From positions 1 to 39,235 of the forward strand of contig CAJBMC010000156.1 in assembly GCA_903954055.1 (NCBI GenBank): DNA of 39,235 nucleotides, in the 5' to 3' direction. Under the pieces are notes generated by a model. That model did not search any database, had not been told where the DNA came from, and saw nothing but the letters and a program-made list of their open reading frames with translations. The translations under genes and the position numbers were made by a program. The stretch is from an uncultured Actinomycetes bacterium. Its GTDB lineage: Bacteria > Actinomycetota > Actinomycetes > Nanopelagicales > Nanopelagicaceae. This document shows, piece after piece, positions 1 to 9,522 of the stretch (positions are counted from its first letter, which is position 1; the number at the start of each line of letters is the position of its first letter).

Positions 1-1
1 A

Positions 2-1786
2 GATTGGCTGACTAACAATATTGATTGGGCGCTTGCGCGTAAGCGATATTGGGGCACTCCCCTTCCCATCTGGCGATGCGAGAACAAGCATGAAATCTGT
101 ATCTCATCGCTCAAAGAGTTAGGTGAGCTCACAGGTCAAGAGCTTTCAAACCTTGATCCACATCGCCCATTTGTTGATGACATTACCTTTGCATGTAATG
201 AGTGTTCAGAGACTATGACACGAATTCCTGAGGTAATCGATTGTTGGTATGACTCTGGCGCTATGCCATTTGCGCAGTGGGGCTATCCGCATAAGGAAGG
301 TTCAGTCGAGAAATTTAAGGCGGCCTACCCAGCAGACTTCATCTGCGAAGCAATCGACCAGACTCGCGGGTGGTTCTACACCTTGATGACTATTGGCACC
401 CTCGTCTTCGATCAGAGCTCTTACGAGAATGTTCTCTGCCTCGGACATATTCTTGATAAAGATGGGCGAAAAATGAGCAAGCATCTCGGCAATGTATTAG
501 AGCCGATGGCGCTGATGGATCAACATGGCGCCGATGCGGTCCGTTGGTACATGCTTGCCGCAGGATCACCATGGGCATCACGTCGAGTAGGCCACGAAGC
601 TATATCCGATGTAATCCGTAAGACTTTACTTACCTACTGGAACACAATTTCATTCCATGCTCTCTATGCGAATGCATCAGATTTCACGCTCGCAAAGAGC
701 CCTGCAGTCGAGCAGCGTTCAACGATGGATAAGTGGATTCTCAGCGAGCTCAACACTCTTATCGTTGAAGTTGATAAGGCTTATAGCGAATTCGATTCGC
801 AGACCGCCGGCAAAGTTCTCGCCACATTTATCGACGATCTCTCCAACTGGTATGTGCGACGTTCGCGTCGTCGCTTCTGGGATGGAGATGTTGCAGCTCT
901 AGCAACGCTGCACGAATGTCTAGAGAAGCTCACCCAACTCCTTGCGCCGATGATTCCTTTTATCTCTGAACAGGCCTGGCAAGAGTTAATTCGCGTTGCA
1001 AATCCGAGCGCCGCTACATCTGTACATATGACGGACTTTCCAATTGCAGATACAGCACTTATCAATGCCGATTTAAATAAGCAGGTTGCGATGACTCGTC
1101 GCGTAGTTGAGCTTGGACGCTCTGCACGTGCCGAATCAGGGGTGAAGATTCGTCAGCCACTACAGCGTGCGCTGATATCTGCATCCGGTTGGGCAACCCT
1201 GCCAGCTGAGATGAAGGAGCAAATCTCAGACGAACTCAATGTGCTTGATCTCGCCGATATTGCAGATGCCGATGGAGATTTGGTTGATGTATCAATCAAG
1301 GCAAACTTCAAATCTCTCGGTGCCAAGTACGGCAAGTCAGTCCAGGATGTTGCGAAGTTGATTGCAGCAGCTGATGCAGTTGGGCTAGTCAAAGCCCTTC
1401 GCACAAATAGCACGACAACTATTGGTGAGTATGAGATTGCACTTGAGGACCTTGTCATTACTGAGGTACCGAAGAGTGGCTGGATGGTGGCAAGCCATGA
1501 CGGCGAGAGCGTTGCATTAGACCTTGAACTATCTCCGGAATTAATAGCCTCTGGAAATATCCGTGAGGTTATCCGCGCGATTCAGGAACGTCGCAAGAGC
1601 GATGGCTTTGAAATCTCAGATCGCATCTCAATCAAATGGAATTCTCTCGATGAGCATTCACAGACCATTGAAGATGGGATTTCACATATCTCTGCAGAGG
1701 TTCTTGCTACATCGATGGTGCGAGACACGACTCTGACGGTAAGTGAAGTAGAGCTTGGCTTAACCTTTACTATTGAAAAGGCTTAA
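2..1786 (+). CDS. ileS: Isoleucyl-tRNA synthetase, C-terminal part (5' truncated by window start)
   Basis: Frame open from base 2 (DWLTNNIDWALARKRYWGTPLPIWRCE...), upstream of the ORF-track start at 215; class I KMSKS-type motif KMSKHLGN; anticodon-binding region NWYVRRSRRRFW. Confidence 0.96.
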   Translation, partial: DWLTNNIDWALARKRYWGTPLPIWRCENKHEICISSLKELGELTGQELSNLDPHRPFVDDITFACNECSETMTRIPEVIDCWYDSGAMPFAQWGYPHKEGSVEKFKAAYPADFICEAIDQTRGWFYTLMTIGTLVFDQSSYENVLCLGHILDKDGRKMSKHLGNVLEPMALMDQHGADAVRWYMLAAGSPWASRRVGHEAISDVIRKTLLTYWNTISFHALYANASDFTLAKSPAVEQRSTMDKWILSELNTLIVEVDKAYSEFDSQTAGKVLATFIDDLSNWYVRRSRRRFWDGDVAALATLHECLEKLTQLLAPMIPFISEQAWQELIRVANPSAATSVHMTDFPIADTALINADLNKQVAMTRRVVELGRSARAESGVKIRQPLQRALISASGWATLPAEMKEQISDELNVLDLADIADADGDLVDVSIKANFKSLGAKYGKSVQDVAKLIAAADAVGLVKALRTNSTTTIGEYEIALEDLVITEVPKSGWMVASHDGESVALDLELSPELIASGNIREVIRAIQERRKSDGFEISDRISIKWNSLDEHSQTIEDGISHISAEVLATSMVRDTTLTVSEVELGLTFTIEKA

Positions 1787-2067
1787 AGGAAAGCAACAAC
1801 AAGCGAACGAAGTACTCCCACAGCTAGCAACAGCACTATGAATGAGAGATCTAGCGCAACGCCACCAAGGCGAAGTGGTGGCACAAATCGTCGAACGAAC
1901 GCCATCGGCTTTTCGGTGATTGCATAGATGACTTCAAAGATTCCCATCACAAATGTGTTTGGGCGCCACGAGCGCGCAAACATGCGAATGTAATCAACGA
2001 TGATGCGGAGAAAGAGCGCAATCTTAAAGAGACCTAAGAGTTGCAGAAGTATGTTACGTAAGAACAT
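1783..2067 (-). CDS. YggT family membrane protein
   Basis: 94 aa hydrophobic protein, position directly after sepF in the dcw cluster; FLRIIVDYIRMFARSWRP...YAITEKPMAFVRRFVPPLRLGGVALDLSF is YggT-like. Confidence 0.88.
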   Translation of the reverse strand: MFLRNILLQLLGLFKIALFLRIIVDYIRMFARSWRPNTFVMGIFEVIYAITEKPMAFVRRFVPPLRLGGVALDLSFIVLLLAVGVLRSLVVAFL

Positions 2068-2075
2068 AAAATAAA

Positions 2076-2546
2076 TCAGCTCTGGTTATAGAAAGTTGCT
2101 TGCGCAGCGGTGCGATCTTCGTTGCTGACATTGACGTTCGCTGGAGAGAGTAAGAAGACCTTCAGGCTGATGCGCTCGATGCGACCATGGAGACCAAAGA
2201 CCAAACCTGATGCAAAATCAACGAGTCGCTTGCGCTCTGACTCTTCCATATCATCGAGATTGATGATCACTGGATTGCCTTCGCGGTAATACTCTCCAAC
2301 TTTGCGAGCTTCAGAGTAAGAACGTGGCTGCAAGGTAACGATGTTGTAAGAGGCGCCCTCTTCGATAAATGGATTCTCGGCAACAACTGGCTCTGATCGA
2401 CCAACAACAGTCACACCTGTGCGATCTGGTGTGCGAGGAGTAATTGCTCGTGGCTCTGCCTTCTTAATTGGCGCTTCGGCAACTTCATACTCTTCATCGG
2501 TATCGACTAGGCCAAGAAAGCCCATCATCTTATTAAGTGCTGACAT
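2076..2546 (-). CDS. sepF: Cell division protein SepF
   Basis: Likely start MSALNKMMGFLGLVDTDEEYE; conserved PRSYSEARKVGEYYREGNPVIINLDDMEESERKRLVDFASGLVFGLHGRIERIS; ORF track begins 11 codons upstream. Confidence 0.95.
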   Translation of the reverse strand: MSALNKMMGFLGLVDTDEEYEVAEAPIKKAEPRAITPRTPDRTGVTVVGRSEPVVAENPFIEEGASYNIVTLQPRSYSEARKVGEYYREGNPVIINLDDMEESERKRLVDFASGLVFGLHGRIERISLKVFLLSPANVNVSNEDRTAAQATFYNQS

Positions 2547-2559
2547 GGGATAAAGGTTA

Positions 2560-3216
2560 CTAGTGGTACTGGCGCGCACCGAGGATTTTGCTCCCTACCC
2601 GAATATGTGTCGCACCATGATTGAGGGCAATCATGTAATCACCACTCATTCCAGCAGAGAGATATGGTGAACCTGGGAACTCTGCGATAAATCGTTGATG
2701 TACCTTGGAAATCGCGGCAAAAGCTGAGGCCACATCCATGGAAACTGGGGGGACGGACATAATTCCTAGTAGCGAAATTGTCGGCATCATTGAGACCGCC
2801 TCGGCTAACTCAAAGAGCTCTGACTCTCTGACTCCTCCGCGTTCTGGATCACCATCGAGTGAAAGCTGCAGAAAGACTTCGATCGGTTTGCTGACTTCGG
2901 CCCGCGCGATTTTCTCTGCGTGAGCCAATGTATCGAGCGAGTGGATGCAATCGGCCCAGCCCACAATATCTTTAATTTTCTTACTCTGAATCTCGCCTTG
3001 ATAATGCCATCTCGCATTGACTGATGCGGATTTAGCTAGACCTTCATCACTCCGATTCTCGCCGAAGTTCTCTGCACCTAAAGAGCGAAGAATCTCAACA
3101 TCACTGACTGGATATGTCTTCGTCACAACAATCAAAGTTGGGTTAAAAGGCGAGACCTCTGCCTCAACCGAACGGAGGTTCAATTCAAGTTCATCGCGAC
3201 GGGTACTCATAGCCAT
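2560..3216 (-). CDS. YggS family pyridoxal-phosphate-dependent protein (PLP homeostasis)
   Basis: 218 aa; LIVVTKTYPVSDVEIL, FGENRSDEGLAK, WHYQGEIQSKKIK, LSAGMSGDYMIALNHGATHIRVGSKILG motifs. Confidence 0.93.
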   Translation of the reverse strand: MAMSTRRDELELNLRSVEAEVSPFNPTLIVVTKTYPVSDVEILRSLGAENFGENRSDEGLAKSASVNARWHYQGEIQSKKIKDIVGWADCIHSLDTLAHAEKIARAEVSKPIEVFLQLSLDGDPERGGVRESELFELAEAVSMMPTISLLGIMSVPPVSMDVASAFAAISKVHQRFIAEFPGSPYLSAGMSGDYMIALNHGATHIRVGSKILGARQYH

Positions 3217-3869
3217 ACCAATCCCACCTGTCGCCCAGTAACTCCATCTCGTCGATATGAAAAATAATCGTGATTCTCTACCGTGCAGTGAGATTCATCT
3301 TCAATGGTGATGCCCTCATCGCGCAGGACTGACTGCAACGCTGCCGGAAGATTAAGAGCATAGGTGCCGGATGGAGTGCGAGATTCCGAAGCGGGGTGGA
3401 GAGCGACGACTTCGTTAAAGATCTCTTCCGAGACTTCATAACAATCTCCGCAGATCGCAGGACCTACAACTGCCTTAATTGTGGTTGCTCCCATATCGCG
3501 CATCACCGAAATAGTCTTTCGGGTAATTTCGTTGACCAACCCTCTTCGACCTACATGCACCGCAGCGACTGATTCGGCAGATATCAGCAAGAGTGGGATG
3601 CAATCTGCCACCATGACTGCAACTGTGATTCCAGGAATTCCAGTTACGAGCGCATCGGCGGTTGGGATCTCGTCGGTAATCTCTTCAATCAATGCAATTC
3701 GATCGCCATGGACTTGATTCATAAATTGAATCGCACCAAATTCACTTTCGAGAATTGCTCGATTGTCGAGTACATCGCTGAGCTCATCCCCCACGTGAGT
3801 TCCGAGGTTGAGAGATGCAAACGCACCGTGGCTTACGCCTCCGGTGCGTTTGGTGAAACGAGTTGGCAT
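3207..3869 (-). CDS. pgeF: Polyphenol oxidase/laccase-domain protein (PgeF/YlmD family)
   Basis: TKRTGGVSHGAFASLNLGTHVGD, MNQVHGDRI, ADCIPLLL, AVHVGRRGLV, GPAICGDCYEV motifs; position after ftsZ. Confidence 0.92.
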   Translation of the reverse strand: MPTRFTKRTGGVSHGAFASLNLGTHVGDELSDVLDNRAILESEFGAIQFMNQVHGDRIALIEEITDEIPTADALVTGIPGITVAVMVADCIPLLLISAESVAAVHVGRRGLVNEITRKTISVMRDMGATTIKAVVGPAICGDCYEVSEEIFNEVVALHPASESRTPSGTYALNLPAALQSVLRDEGITIEDESHCTVENHDYFSYRRDGVTGRQVGLVWL

Positions 3870-4999
3870 TACTTCATGAAGTCTGGAACGTCGATCTCAT
3901 CCTCAGAGACGAGTTCTTCAAAGGTGATCTTCTTCTTTGGAGATGATGAATCGAGATCAAGGGCCACTGACAAAGGGTCATTGGCTGGAATTGGATCTGC
4001 CACTCCGGAGAGCGTCGCAGCGTTAATCGAAGGCATCTCAACCTTCTTCGGCTCTCCCCCAGCAAAACCAGCTGCGATAACGGTGATGCGAACTTCATCA
4101 CCTAACGCATCATCGATAGTGGTACCGAAGATGATGCGAGCATCTGGATGTGCTGCTGCCTGTACGAGTTCGCACGCTTCATTTATTTCAAAGAGACCAA
4201 GGTCAGATCCACCAGCAACTGAAAGGAGTACGCCCATCGCACCATCGATAGATGCTTCCAATAGCGGGCTTGAGATTGCTAGCTCTGCCGCACGTGATGC
4301 ACGATTTTCGCCGCGCGCTGAACCGATTCCCATAAGAGCAGAACCTGCATCAGTCATAACTGTCTTCACATCAGCAAAGTCGAGATTGATCAAACCAGGC
4401 TGGGTAATAATTTCAGTGATTCCCTGCACGCCAGAGAGGAGAACCTGGTCTGCACTCTTAAATGCATCCATCGCCGTGATGTTGCGATCAGAGATTGCAA
4501 GGAGGCGATCATTAGGAATCACAATCAAAGTATCAACATGTTCGCGGAGCGCTTCGATTCCTTCATCTGCTTGACGTGTGCGAATTTTTCCTTCAAATGA
4601 GAATGGGCGGGTAACTACACCGATAGTAAGTGCACCGAGATCGCGTGCAATCTTTGCAACGATAGGAGCGCCACCTGTACCTGTGCCACCACCTTCGCCC
4701 GCGGTTACGAAGACCATATCTGCACCGCGAATAATTTCTTCAATTTCTTCAGTGTGATCTATTGCCGCTTGACGACCTTTTTCCGGAGCAGCACCTGCAC
4801 CGAGACCCTTTGTAGATGCACGACCAATATCAAGCTTTACATCTGCATCACTCATCAAGAGGTGTTGTGCATCAGTATTGATTGCAATGAACTCAACGCC
4901 TTTGAGTCCAACTTCAATCATGCGATTGATCGCATTAACTCCGCCACCGCCGATGCCGACGACTTTAATTACGGCGAGATAATTCTGTGGTGCAGCCAC
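3869..4999 (-). CDS. ftsZ: Cell division protein FtsZ
   Basis: [27 protein letters not shown] tubulin signature, C-terminal peptide [13 protein letters not shown] start preceded by AGGAGG. Confidence 0.99.
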   Translation of the reverse strand: MAAPQNYLAVIKVVGIGGGGVNAINRMIEVGLKGVEFIAINTDAQHLLMSDADVKLDIGRASTKGLGAGAAPEKGRQAAIDHTEEIEEIIRGADMVFVTAGEGGGTGTGGAPIVAKIARDLGALTIGVVTRPFSFEGKIRTRQADEGIEALREHVDTLIVIPNDRLLAISDRNITAMDAFKSADQVLLSGVQGITEIITQPGLINLDFADVKTVMTDAGSALMGIGSARGENRASRAAELAISSPLLEASIDGAMGVLLSVAGGSDLGLFEINEACELVQAAAHPDARIIFGTTIDDALGDEVRITVIAAGFAGGEPKKVEMPSINAATLSGVADPIPANDPLSVALDLDSSSPKKKITFEELVSEDEIDVPDFMK

Positions 5000-5146
5000 C
5001 TGGAGCCTCCTTAAGAACTGTAAACCCTCTCTTGAGAGTCACATTTCTATTCACTTTGATGGTGGCAAGGTATGTGCATCTGAGCACTGAATCAAAAACC
5101 AACACGAAGAAATACCTCTACCTACTATAGAGAGTTTTTCCGGCGG

Positions 5147-5185
5147 TCTTATTTCACAAGTCTTATTTCACAAGTCTTATTTCAC
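5147..5185. repeat. 14-bp tandem repeat (about 2.8 copies) spanning the ftsQ stop codon
   Basis: tcttatttcacaag tcttatttcacaag tcttatttcac; minus strand repeats GTGAAATAAGACTT. Confidence 0.85.
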
Positions 5186-5839
5186 GATAGGTGCATGTGG
5201 CGCGGATAAATCGATGCTGCTTATATTTTTATTTTCAGGAAGTGCCAGAAGAGCCCGATAAACACTGACTTTAAGTTCTATCTGCGATACCGCACCCCAC
5301 GTTACTTTCACTTTTCGCCCGGTCACTAGCTGCCATGAGGAGATTGAAGATTCATTTGTGGCGGAGATTGAAATCAGTGAGTCCCTTAAATCGGTCGGGA
5401 GCGCCGTGAAGAGGGAGATTGCCTGCAGGCCAAGGGCTGGCGATGCTGCGCTCACTGTGGGCAATCCACTCGGCGTATTTCCAGGGAGGTCGAAGAGGGT
5501 GCCAGTTGAATCGATCGCCTTACCTTCGTAGAGGCCAAGTGGAATTCGTGGCGCCATTGCAATAACTACTGTGCCGCGAATCCAATTTCGTTTGACCGAG
5601 ACGGACTTTACCCAGGAGAGTTCGCTGAGGTTCTTCTCTATTGATCGTGGCTCGATACGCGCTAGCTTCTCTCCGATGGTGATGTGAGTCTTGGTGATAA
5701 TACTGGCGGCGGAAACTTCTGCAGGTTGGCCATTGACCTCAATATTCTTCACTGAAAATACAGAAGACCAGGCGATGAGATAGGTAAGGCCTGCGAAGAG
5801 AATTATCGAAAGTGCTATCGCGCGCGTACGTTTATTCAC
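5177..5839 (-). CDS. ftsQ: Cell division protein FtsQ/DivIB (POTRA domain)
   Basis: Single N-terminal TM, POTRA-like VKNIEVNGQPAEVSAASIITKTHITIGEKLARIEPRSIEKNLSELSWVKSVSVKRNWIRGTVVIAM; located between murC and ftsZ. Confidence 0.93.
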   Translation of the reverse strand: MNKRTRAIALSIILFAGLTYLIAWSSVFSVKNIEVNGQPAEVSAASIITKTHITIGEKLARIEPRSIEKNLSELSWVKSVSVKRNWIRGTVVIAMAPRIPLGLYEGKAIDSTGTLFDLPGNTPSGLPTVSAASPALGLQAISLFTALPTDLRDSLISISATNESSISSWQLVTGRKVKVTWGAVSQIELKVSVYRALLALPENKNISSIDLSAPHAPIVK

Positions 5840-5845
5840 GCTTCA

Positions 5846-7249
5846 TTATCCAAAGCGCTTTGCTAGACCATCGGCGATGATTGGCGCTAAAGAATTAACA
5901 TCTCCCGCACCCAGTGTGAGAATGACATCGCCCGGTTGAGCAATTTCAACAATATGTTCAGCTGCCTCGGCAAAATTAGGTATAAATCTTCCATGCTTCA
6001 TCTTCTCGGCAATTAATTGGGCACTCACACCTGCAATGGGTTTCTCGCTCGCCGCGTAAATTTCCAGGAGCGTCACATCATCTGCGACATCGAGTGAAGT
6101 TGCGAATTGGTCTAGGAATGCTTGGGTGCGCGAATAGCGATGAGGTTGGAAGATCACCAAGACTCGACCGGTATCGGCATATCGTTTTGCGGCATCGAGG
6201 GTCACCGAAATCTCCGTTGGGTGATGGCCATAATCATCGATGATTCGAATGCCATTAATAGTCGCTTTCAATTCGAAACGGCGGCCGGCCCCTCGGAATG
6301 AATGAAGGCCGCTCAAGAGCGATGTGGGATTGAGTCCAAATGTAAGACCGAGCGTGAGAGTTCCGGCAGCATTGAGGAGATTGTGATGGCCAGGAACCTG
6401 TAATTCAATGGTGCCAATTGTGCTCCCCTTCCAGATGGCTCGAGCACGAGAACCTTGGGCCATCAATTCAATCTGATCAATTTTAAGATCAGAGTCTGCG
6501 CGTGTTCCGTAGGAATAAGTAGTGCAGTGAGTTACTGCTTCGCCCAGTGCGCGCGAACCGGCATCATCATGGCAGTAGATCAAGAATCCATCACCTGGAA
6601 TCGTCTCTGCAAAATTGCGGAAGACATTAACTACATCTTCTGCGGTAGCGAAATAATCAACGTGGTCGTGCTCAACATTTGTCACAATCGCAGCTAGCGG
6701 GTGATACGCAACGAAAGAACCATCTGATTCATCTGCCTCAGCGATAAAGAACTCACCTGAACCGCGGTGCGCATTGGACCCGGATGCAGTCAAGGTGCCA
6801 CCAATTGCAAATGAAGGGTCGGTGCCACACGCTTGGAATGCGACCGTAGCCATTGATGATGTAGTGGTCTTTCCATGTGTTCCCGCGATTGCAATGCTCT
6901 TAAGCCCATGCATCAAAGTTGCTAGCGCGTTAGCCCGAGTCATGATCGGAATGGAGCGTTCGATTGCTCGCACCATCTCGGGATTACTCGGAGAAATTGC
7001 AGTTGAGTAAATGACGACATCGGCGTTCTCGACATGTTTGGCTTCATGGCTCTTATAGATGGTGGCGCCAAGTGCGCTGAGCGCGGTGAGGACCGATGAA
7101 TCTTTTGCATCTGAACCTGATACCGAGATTCCATCAGCGAGAGCAATGCGGGCTAGACCACTCATCCCTGAGCCACCGATACCGATGAAGTGAATCTTCT
7201 TTCCGAGAAACGACTCCCCCGGAATGGGTAGAGAGGTTGGGGTTGTCAT
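5846..7249 (-). CDS. murC: UDP-N-acetylmuramate--L-alanine ligase
   Basis: HFIGIGGSGMSGLARI, AGTHGKTTTSSM, VEHDHVDYF motifs. Confidence 0.98.
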   Translation of the reverse strand: MTTPTSLPIPGESFLGKKIHFIGIGGSGMSGLARIALADGISVSGSDAKDSSVLTALSALGATIYKSHEAKHVENADVVIYSTAISPSNPEMVRAIERSIPIMTRANALATLMHGLKSIAIAGTHGKTTTSSMATVAFQACGTDPSFAIGGTLTASGSNAHRGSGEFFIAEADESDGSFVAYHPLAAIVTNVEHDHVDYFATAEDVVNVFRNFAETIPGDGFLIYCHDDAGSRALGEAVTHCTTYSYGTRADSDLKIDQIELMAQGSRARAIWKGSTIGTIELQVPGHHNLLNAAGTLTLGLTFGLNPTSLLSGLHSFRGAGRRFELKATINGIRIIDDYGHHPTEISVTLDAAKRYADTGRVLVIFQPHRYSRTQAFLDQFATSLDVADDVTLLEIYAASEKPIAGVSAQLIAEKMKHGRFIPNFAEAAEHIVEIAQPGDVILTLGAGDVNSLAPIIADGLAKRFG

Positions 7250-8334
7250 TGAACTCCAGATGCTTGCTTAATAATTGCAATAATCTTATCGACTGCATTC
7301 ACACCAGTTGTATCACCTGACTCGGAACGTCGCGCACTTTCGGCTAACAATCGTTCGATATTTGCGCAGAACCACTCGGAGGTGAAGTTCTTCTGCTCAA
7401 TTATCTCTGCCCGATCTGCGCGTACCAACGCTTGTGCATTGAGCGCCTGTTCACCATTGCCCACCGGCAACGGAATAAAGAGGTTAAATCGGGAGAGGGC
7501 TGCAGCCTCGGCGCAGGTAACGGCGCCACTTCTAGCGATTAATAAATCAGCGGCGAGATAAAGATCTGCCATCTCATCAATATACGAAAGCGCCTTGTAG
7601 GAATCTGATGATTCAGGGAGCGGATTATTTCTTCCGACACCATGAATTACTGAGATGTCGTGAGATTCCAAATATTGCCTCGATGACTCGATGATCTGAT
7701 TAATTGCCTGCGAACCCTGCGAACCGCCAAAGATAAATATCAATGGGTTGCTCGCTTTGACGAGATAACGGGCAGCAACTTTTGCCTTCGCCTTTGTACG
7801 AGCTGATTTCCAATTTGATTCTGCCGCTTCAATTGCCTGCAATACGTCGCGTCGTAGCGGCAGACCAGTGAGCTCTGCCTTTGCCAGTGCACCACTTTCT
7901 ACCGGGTAACTGATGGCAGCAAATGGTGTGAGTCGAGCACCCATGCGATTGGCCCACCCTGGGCGTGCATTCTGTTCATGGATTACAAATGGAATGCGCT
8001 TTAGCTTTGCTGCGATATAGAGCGGCCCAGAAACATAGCCACCAAATCCAATGGCGCAATCAACGCCATCTAGATATTTCATCGTAGTAGTGATCGCAGC
8101 AATCAGCTGAAATGGGACTTTTAAGAGTGAAGGCGAGAGTGAGCGCGAAATTGCAACTTTTGGAATATTGCGCAGAGTAAATCCTGCTGCCGGCACCAAA
8201 GTTTGTTCTAGTCCGGTCTGGGTCCCGATAAAAATAAGTTCGTCGAGAGGTCGCTCTAAATTCCATCCACGAGCCACGGCAAGTGCAGGCTCAATATGTC
8301 CCGCAGTACCGCCACCAGCGAAGAGAAGTTTCAT
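7246..8334 (-). CDS. murG: UDP-GlcNAc:undecaprenyl-pyrophosphoryl-MurNAc-pentapeptide GlcNAc transferase
   Basis: LFAGGGTAGHIEPALAVA, GFGGYVSGP, IHEQNARPGWANR, FGGSQGSQAIN, ARSGAVTCAEAAA motifs. Confidence 0.98.
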   Translation of the reverse strand: MKLLFAGGGTAGHIEPALAVARGWNLERPLDELIFIGTQTGLEQTLVPAAGFTLRNIPKVAISRSLSPSLLKVPFQLIAAITTTMKYLDGVDCAIGFGGYVSGPLYIAAKLKRIPFVIHEQNARPGWANRMGARLTPFAAISYPVESGALAKAELTGLPLRRDVLQAIEAAESNWKSARTKAKAKVAARYLVKASNPLIFIFGGSQGSQAINQIIESSRQYLESHDISVIHGVGRNNPLPESSDSYKALSYIDEMADLYLAADLLIARSGAVTCAEAAALSRFNLFIPLPVGNGEQALNAQALVRADRAEIIEQKNFTSEWFCANIERLLAESARRSESGDTTGVNAVDKIIAIIKQASGVQ

Positions 8335-8349
8335 CGAACCAACCTCCCC

Positions 8350-9522
8350 TTACTTCTTCACAAATCGCCTAATAAGTTCCTTAGAGACTTCTTTATCACG
8401 AAGTGCTACGCCGGCAACAAAGCCTAAGGCGCAGATGGTCGTCAATAGCGCCGAACCACCGTAGGAGACCAACGGGAGGGTAACTCCCACCACAGGTAGG
8501 ACGCTAATTGCAGTGCCGATATTCAGAATTGCTTGCACGCCAATCCAGCATCCGATTCCGGCGCAGACGTAGCGCGAGAAGGGATCTTTCGCTCGCAAAG
8601 CAATTCGGAAAATTGAATATATGAGTGTTCCAATCAAGATGAGCACAGAGAGAGTCCCGAATAGTCCGAGCTCTTCACCAATCACAGAGAAGATAAAGTC
8701 GGTATGCGCTTCCGCCAAGTTGCCCCATTTTTGGCGACTACCACCGAGGCCGACTCCAAAGAGTCCTCCACTTGCAAGTCCGAGCAAGCTATGTGCAGGC
8801 TGCCATCCAAAATTTTTATACTCATTTGGAGCAAAGGGATTGAGAAAAACGAGAAAGCGTGCGCGACGATAATCCGAGGTAACAATTCCGGCTGCTAGTG
8901 CAACAAATCCCGCTGCCGCCACCCACCCTAACTTTCGAAGTTCTACTCCAGAGACAAAGAGCAGTCCGGCTGCGATGGCAGCAATGACCGAGGTAGTACC
9001 TAAATCGCCACCCCGCATGATGGCCGCAATTACAAGGAGGAAACCGGGGCCGATGAGAGCGATGACATTGAATTGTGTGCGTTCAGATGTTTCTTTTCGA
9101 GCCAACATATATGAGGCCCATAAAATCAAGAAGAATTTCACAAATTCACCTGGCTGAACATCAATGACCTTGAGATCAATCCAGTTGCGGTTTCCATTTA
9201 CTTCTTTACCGACACCAGGAATCATGACAATAACAACAAGAATTAGTGAAATCACTAATCCAAGGCGGGCTGCGGTTGTCCAATATTTTAAGGGTGCGCG
9301 AGCTAGCCAGATTGCAAAGGGGACTCCCGCAAGGAGAAAGATGAATTGTCTGAGAACTACAGCGAAGGCGTAGCCCTTAGTGTCGATTGCATGGATTGAT
9401 GATGCCGAGAAGACCATGATTAGTCCCAAGACCACCAAGACAGAGGTACTGATAATCATCATATAAAAATGGTTTACCGGGCTATTGAGAAAACGAGCTC
9501 GCGCCGCTGCTTTACTTGCCAT
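8350..9522 (-). CDS. ftsW: SEDS peptidoglycan polymerase FtsW
   Basis: Polytopic SEDS protein; QPGEFVKFFLI, AHTDFIFSVIGEELG, LPVVGVTLPLVSYGGSALL motifs. Confidence 0.97.
   Translation of the reverse strand: MASKAAARARFLNSPVNHFYMMIISTSVLVVLGLIMVFSASSIHAIDTKGYAFAVVLRQFIFLLAGVPFAIWLARAPLKYWTTAARLGLVISLILVVIVMIPGVGKEVNGNRNWIDLKVIDVQPGEFVKFFLILWASYMLARKETSERTQFNVIALIGPGFLLVIAAIMRGGDLGTTSVIAAIAAGLLFVSGVELRKLGWVAAAGFVALAAGIVTSDYRRARFLVFLNPFAPNEYKNFGWQPAHSLLGLASGGLFGVGLGGSRQKWGNLAEAHTDFIFSVIGEELGLFGTLSVLILIGTLIYSIFRIALRAKDPFSRYVCAGIGCWIGVQAILNIGTAISVLPVVGVTLPLVSYGGSALLTTICALGFVAGVALRDKEVSKELIRRFVKK

Noticed and set aside
3708-4574. 288-aa ORF on the + strand
   Set aside because: Entirely antisense to ftsZ/pgeF; low-complexity Ser/Ala/Ile-rich translation typical of a shadow frame
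5147-5185. Possible CRISPR-like repeats
   Set aside because: Contiguous 14-bp tandem units without spacers and no cas genes
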